Made by a program: the position numbers and the translations under genes. A DNA stretch of 33,392 bases. Origin: JBGSLA01 sp041740935 (GTDB lineage: Bacteria; Desulfobacterota; Desulfobaccia; Desulfobaccales; 0-14-0-80-60-11). Below the pieces are notes generated by a model. That model made no database searches. It was not told the DNA's origin and was given only the letters and a program-made list of their open reading frames with translations. Location of the stretch: assembly GCA_041740935.1 (NCBI GenBank), contig JBGSLA010000100.1, forward strand, positions 1-33,392, given 5' to 3'. Numbering within the stretch: position 1 is the stretch's first letter; the number at the start of each line of letters is the position of its first letter. Below are positions 30,271 through 33,392 of this stretch, in pieces.

Positions 30271-31065
30271 ATGACAACCCGGCCCATCATCACCTTGCTC
30301 ACCGACTTTGGCAAACGGGACCCCTACGTGGCGGTCATGAAAGGGGTCATTCTGTCCTTGAGCCCCGAGACCAACCTGGTGGATTTGACCCATCAGATTC
30401 CGCCGCAGGATATCACCGCCGCCGCCTTTTTTCTGTCCGAGGCCGCGCCCCTCTTCCCCCCCGGAACCATTCATCTGGCCGTGGTGGACCCCGGGGTGGG
30501 CACCTCCCGGCGGGGATTGGCGGCCAGCGCCGGAGGACACTTCTGGGTGGGGCCGGATAACGGCCTGTTTCACCTGATTTTTCAGCTAAGCGACTCCCCG
30601 GAGGCAGTCTCCCTGGAAAACCCCCGCTATTTTCGGGAATCCGTGTCCCCCACCTTCCATGGCCGGGACATCTTCGCGCCGGTGGCCGCGCACCTCTCCC
30701 TGGGCGCCCCTCTGGCGGCCTTGGGACCCCCGATCCCTGAACCCGTAGCCCTCCCCTGGCCTCAACCCGCCTTCACCCCTGAGGCGGTCCGGGGGGAGAT
30801 CGTCCATGTAGACGGGTTCGGCAATCTGGTGAGCAATATCAAGGGCGACGACCTTCTGGAGTGGCTGGGGGGAAAGCCCGCCATGGTGATCCTGGGGAGC
30901 CTGACCCTGCACGGATTGCTGCGGACCTATGGCGATATCCCCTCTGGAGAGTTTCTGGCCCTGGTGGGCAGCCACGGGTTTTTGGAGATCTCCTGCAACC
31001 AGGGGAGCGCCGCCCTGCGGCTGGGAGTGGGCAAAGGCCGCTCCCTGTCCATCGTCAGGGCCTGA
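30271..31065 (+). CDS. SAM hydroxide adenosyltransferase (DUF62)
   Basis: This gene encodes 264 aa of the DUF62/SAM-hydroxide adenosyltransferase family, which hydrolyses SAM to adenosine and methionine and is related to fluorinases. Motifs: ITLLTDFGKRDPYVAVMKGVI (about 6-26; the early Asp is in the active site), VDLTHQIPPQDITAAAFFL (about 36-54), HLAVVDPGVGTSRRGLA (about 70-86), GPDNGLF (about 95-101) and FHGRDIFAPVAAHLSLG (about 130-146; the R-D-x-F-A-P-x-A-A-H signature with the His). The C-terminal barrel has VHVDGFGNLVSNI and VGSHGFLEISCNQGSAAL. ATG 30271 begins the family-like sequence; the 18-codon extension upstream is repeat DNA. There is no visible ribosome site. Confidence 0.9.
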   Translation: MTTRPIITLLTDFGKRDPYVAVMKGVILSLSPETNLVDLTHQIPPQDITAAAFFLSEAAPLFPPGTIHLAVVDPGVGTSRRGLAASAGGHFWVGPDNGLFHLIFQLSDSPEAVSLENPRYFRESVSPTFHGRDIFAPVAAHLSLGAPLAALGPPIPEPVALPWPQPAFTPEAVRGEIVHVDGFGNLVSNIKGDDLLEWLGGKPAMVILGSLTLHGLLRTYGDIPSGEFLALVGSHGFLEISCNQGSAALRLGVGKGRSLSIVRA

Positions 31066-31359
31066 GGCGATTTTTTTCAAACAGATCCTCATGGGCCGTC
31101 GGCCCACCCGCAAAGCCTGAAAAATTATAGGGCGGGCGTCTCGCCCGCTCAATACATCGCCGGATTTGGAGCAAAGCTCTGTAGGGTGCGTCTCACGCAC
31201 CAATTTTCGGCGCGTAAGACGCGCCCTACGGGAAACTTTTCAGGACAGGCAATCCGTTTTTTTAATATCTTCAGCGTGTTGGCGCCTTTGTGAGAGATTT
31301 ACGCCAAGACGCCAACGCGCCAAGATTGAGGCGTGAACTTTTCAGAACACAATAAACTT
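31066..31359. repeat. Repeat-filled intergenic region
   Basis: There is no gene. It holds GGGCCGT-CGGCCC (about 31094), GGCGGGCG-TCT-CGCCCGC (about 31132-31150), GTAGGGTGCGT-CTC-ACGCACC plus GCGCGTAAGACGCGCCCTAC (31181-31231, sister of 17671-17720) and the reverse-oriented border AACTTTTCAGGACAGG (about 31235-31250). Period-8 CGCCAAGA-type units lie at about 31300-31330. No cobalamin or other riboswitch motif was recognised before the ABC transporter genes. Confidence 0.7.
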
Positions 31360-31387
31360 TGGACCTTGGACCCTGGACTTTGGACTT
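31360..31387. repeat. Heptanucleotide tandem repeat (4 units)
   Basis: Units TGGACCT, TGGACCC, TGGACTT, TGGACTT, 37 bp before the permease start. It is followed by CTTATAACAG, as the array at 28846-28887 is followed by TTCATAACAGG. Confidence 0.88.
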
Positions 31388-31424
31388 CTTATAACAGAGT
31401 TGTGTCCCGGGATAAAAACCTCGT

Positions 31425-32519
31425 ATGACAACCAGTGAGGCTCAATCGCACGGTGAGCACAACGACCCGCAGCCCTGGCTGCTGCGGGGCTTCGGCTATC
31501 CCCTGCTGCTGCTCGGTCTGACTATAGCCCTGGTGGTCATGGCGGTCCTCGCCGCCGGGGTGGGGCCCTATAAGCTGAGTTATGGCCAGCTCTTCGGCCT
31601 GATCCAGCGCTGGGCCGCGGGGGACGCCCTGAACCCGGCCGAAGCCACGGCTTTGGCGGTTATCTTCCATATCCGCATCGCCCGCATCGTTCTGGCCGGC
31701 CTGGTGGGGATGGGGCTGAGCCTGGCGGGCGCGGCCTTTCAGGGCATACTGCTCAACCCCCTGGCCGAGCCCTTCACCCTCGGGGTGGCCGCGGGCGCCG
31801 CGTTCGGGGCTTCCCTGGCCCTGAGCCTGGGCTTTGCCGGCGCCCTCTGGGGGTCCCTCGGACTATTGCCCCTCATGGCTTTGCTGGGCGCGGCCGCGGC
31901 CCTGGCCCTGGTTTTGGCGTTGGGCTCCATGGCCGGCGGCATCCAGCACGGCACCCTGATCCTGGCCGGGGTCATTGTCAGCGCCTTTCTGTCGTCCCTC
32001 ATCAGCCTGGTGAAATTTCTCTACGCCGACAGCCTGTCCAGCATCGTCTTCTGGATCATGGGGAGCCTCTCGGCCCGGGGCTGGGGCCACGTGGCCTTTG
32101 CGCTGCCCTATGTAGCGGTGGGCAGCCTGATCCTGTTCCTCTATGCCCGGGAACTGAACCTCCTCACCCTGGGGGACGCCTCCGCCCAGCAGCTGGGCCT
32201 CTCGGTCAGCCGGGTGCGCCTCATTCTGCTGCTGGCTGCCTCCCTGATCACCGCCGGCGCGGTGGCGGTCTCCGGCATCATCGGCTTTGTGGGCCTCATC
32301 GTCCCCCACCTGGCGCGCCTGTTGGTGGGCCCGGACCACCGGAGGCTTTTGCCCACCGCCGGCCTGGCCGGAGCGGTGCTCCTCATCGCGGCCGACACCC
32401 TGGCCCGGGTCATCCTGCCCTACGGCCAGGAGCTCCCGGTGGGCATCATCACCGCGCTCCTGGGCGGCCCCTTTTTCTGCTATCTCCTTAAGGTGACCAA
32501 AGGGCAGACCCTCTTATGA
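31425..32519 (+). CDS. FecCD/BtuC-family ABC transporter permease
   Basis: This gene encodes 364 aa with about ten TM helices, an inner-membrane permease for iron-siderophore, heme, cobalamin or related metal-chelate import. Family motifs: IRIARIVLAGLVGMGLSLAGAAFQGILLNPLAEPFTLGVAAGAAFGASL (about 83-131), ILAGVIVSAFLSSLISLVKF (about 180-199), FWIMGSLSARGW (about 207-218), LNLLTLGDASAQQLGLSVSRVRLIL (about 244-268) and VSGIIGFVGLIVPHLARLLVGPDHRRLLP (about 281-309, the ATPase-contact loop). The stop overlaps the ATPase start (ATGA). No substrate-binding protein is in the window. The ribosome site is weak; the start is ATG 31425. Confidence 0.92.
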   Translation: MTTSEAQSHGEHNDPQPWLLRGFGYPLLLLGLTIALVVMAVLAAGVGPYKLSYGQLFGLIQRWAAGDALNPAEATALAVIFHIRIARIVLAGLVGMGLSLAGAAFQGILLNPLAEPFTLGVAAGAAFGASLALSLGFAGALWGSLGLLPLMALLGAAAALALVLALGSMAGGIQHGTLILAGVIVSAFLSSLISLVKFLYADSLSSIVFWIMGSLSARGWGHVAFALPYVAVGSLILFLYARELNLLTLGDASAQQLGLSVSRVRLILLLAASLITAGAVAVSGIIGFVGLIVPHLARLLVGPDHRRLLPTAGLAGAVLLIAADTLARVILPYGQELPVGIITALLGGPFFCYLLKVTKGQTLL

Positions 32520-33310
32520 TCCGGGTGGAAAACCTCACCGTAGCCTACGGCGACCGGGTTATCCTGGAAAATCTGAATTTTCAGGTGGCCGCCGGGGAAT
32601 TTGTCGGGCTGCTCGGTCCCAACGGCTCCGGCAAAAGCACCCTGCTCAACGCCCTCACCGCCCTGGTGCCCCGGCGCGCCGGCGCCGTGTGGTATAACGG
32701 CGCTCCCCTGGAATCCTGGCCGCCCCGGGCCCTGGCCCGCCAGGTGGCAGTGGTGCCCCAGTTCACCTGGGTCAGCTTTCCCTTCACCTGCTACGAAGTC
32801 GTGCTCATGGGGCGCTACCCCTACCGGCGGCGCTTTCAGGGGGAATCGCCCGCTGACCTGGACGCGGTGCGCCTCGCCCTGCGGGAAACCCGCACCGAGG
32901 ACCTGGCCCAGCGCCTCATCACCCAGGTATCGGGCGGCGAACGCCAACTGGTGATGCTGGCCCGGGCCCTGGCCCAGGAGACGCCCATTCTCTTTCTGGA
33001 TGAGGCCACCGCCACCCTGGATGTCCGCCGCAAGCTCGAGGTCTTTGACCTCCTGACCGACCTCAACCGCAGCCGGGGCCTCACCGTGCTGGCGGTGATG
33101 CACGACATCAACCTGGCCACCCAATATTGTCAGCGCCTGATTTTTTTGAAAAATCGGGGCATCTACCGGGACGGCGACACCTTCGCCGCCTGCCGCCCGG
33201 AGGTGCTGGAGGCGGTGTACGAAACCCCGGTGCTGGTGCAGCCCCACCCGGCCACCGGACGGCCCAGCGTGCATTTTTTACCGCGGGCTTGGGAGGAGAG
33301 CCGCGCCTGA
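32516..33310 (+). CDS. ABC transporter ATPase (FecE/BtuD/HmuV type)
   Basis: This gene encodes 264 aa, the cytoplasmic ATPase partner of the FecCD-type permease. Walker A is GPNGSGKST (about 34-42), the Q-loop is VVPQFTW (about 79-85) and the family-specific segment is YEVVLMGRYPYRRRF (about 92-106). The ABC signature is VSGGERQLV (about 139-147), Walker B is ILFLDEAT (about 159-166), the D-loop is ATLD, and the switch His lies in AVMHDINLA (about 195-203). The C-terminal ETPVLVQPHPATGRPSVHFLPR is typical of the subgroup. It is translationally coupled to the permease by an ATGA overlap. Confidence 0.95.
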   Translation: MIRVENLTVAYGDRVILENLNFQVAAGEFVGLLGPNGSGKSTLLNALTALVPRRAGAVWYNGAPLESWPPRALARQVAVVPQFTWVSFPFTCYEVVLMGRYPYRRRFQGESPADLDAVRLALRETRTEDLAQRLITQVSGGERQLVMLARALAQETPILFLDEATATLDVRRKLEVFDLLTDLNRSRGLTVLAVMHDINLATQYCQRLIFLKNRGIYRDGDTFAACRPEVLEAVYETPVLVQPHPATGRPSVHFLPRAWEESRA

Positions 33311-33342
33311 GCCGGCAAGATGAAAAGCACGAAATTATTCGC

Positions 33343-33392
33343 TGGGGGGAGGACTGGGGGAGCGGTGGCTCCCCCACCCTCCCCCCAGACCC
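33343..33392. repeat. Dispersed long hairpin, second copy (cut by the window end)
   Basis: GGGGGGAGG and a TGGGGGAG arm pair with CTCCCCCA and CCCTCCCCCC around a CGGTGG loop. It is the sister of 28427-28485, which has loop AGTGGC. Both copies follow a gene stop by about 33-40 nt. Confidence 0.7.

Noticed and set aside
31066..31424. Cobalamin riboswitch before the BtuC/FecCD-like genes
   Set aside because: No B12-box-like sequence or matching fold was found; the region is filled with dispersed repeats.
1..33392. tRNA or rRNA genes
   Set aside because: GGTTCGAA-like strings occur (for example near 596), but no cloverleaf could be drawn, and no rRNA-like stretch is present.

Overview
The window is GC-rich bacterial chromosome that most likely comes from a sulfate-reducing member of the Desulfobacterota, perhaps near Desulfobacca or Syntrophobacter. 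That placement is an inference from gene content. The window carries the complete dissimilatory sulfate-activation set sat-aprBA-qmoABC, a hopanoid-transport pair (hpnN-hpnM), a DUF39 homocysteine-synthesis gene, a LarE-type sulfur transferase, YkgJ and other Cys-rich proteins, and the intergenic repeat load typical of this group.

Layout. 1-2510 (minus strand): a pilus/Tad-type secretin, a small lipoprotein and a TPR lipoprotein cut by the window edge. 3459-5600 (minus): a CHASE2 class III adenylate cyclase. 6035-6599 (minus): two small Cys-containing proteins ending in a strong terminator. 6916-10280 (plus): hpnN-hpnM. 11045-13056 (minus): DUF39 homocysteine-synthesis gene, then larE, overlapping by 4 nt. 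13087-17628: single genes (MarC, a conserved small protein, a WxcM-like cupin, a CoA-binding protein, a YkgJ-like protein, an exported protein) separated by dense repeat patches. 18151-26794 (minus): sat, aprB, aprA, qmoA, qmoB, qmoC. 26956-27798 (minus): a two-helix rubrerythrin-like domain fused to an adenylate cyclase, just upstream of sat. 27970-33310 (plus): a His/Cys-rich thioredoxin-like protein, a split YeeE/YedE transporter, a SAM hydroxide adenosyltransferase, and a FecCD/BtuC-type permease with its ATPase.

The most notable observation is the first YeeE/YedE half (28906-29430). Its frame is interrupted by one TGA at 29302-29304, exactly where the family motif G-C-T-S-G-H-G has its conserved cysteine. 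The frame then stays open and conserved for 41 more codons and ends in an ATGA overlap with the second half. Directly after the TGA lies a stem-loop with a GGUCU apical loop, like the bacterial SECIS of E. coli fdhF. I interpret this as a selenocysteine-containing sulfur or selenium transporter that ordinary annotation would cut short or call a pseudogene.

Other leads are the ferritin-like/cyclase fusion next to sat, a Rex-like operator at the sat promoter, a terminator-like hairpin dividing apr from qmo, a 188-bp MITE with 17-bp inverted ends and 10-bp target duplications, and tandem repeats with different units but always a period of 7 bp at six or more intergenic sites. Sat, AprBA and QmoABC work together: Sat makes APS, AprBA reduces it to sulfite, and QmoABC passes quinol electrons to AprBA.
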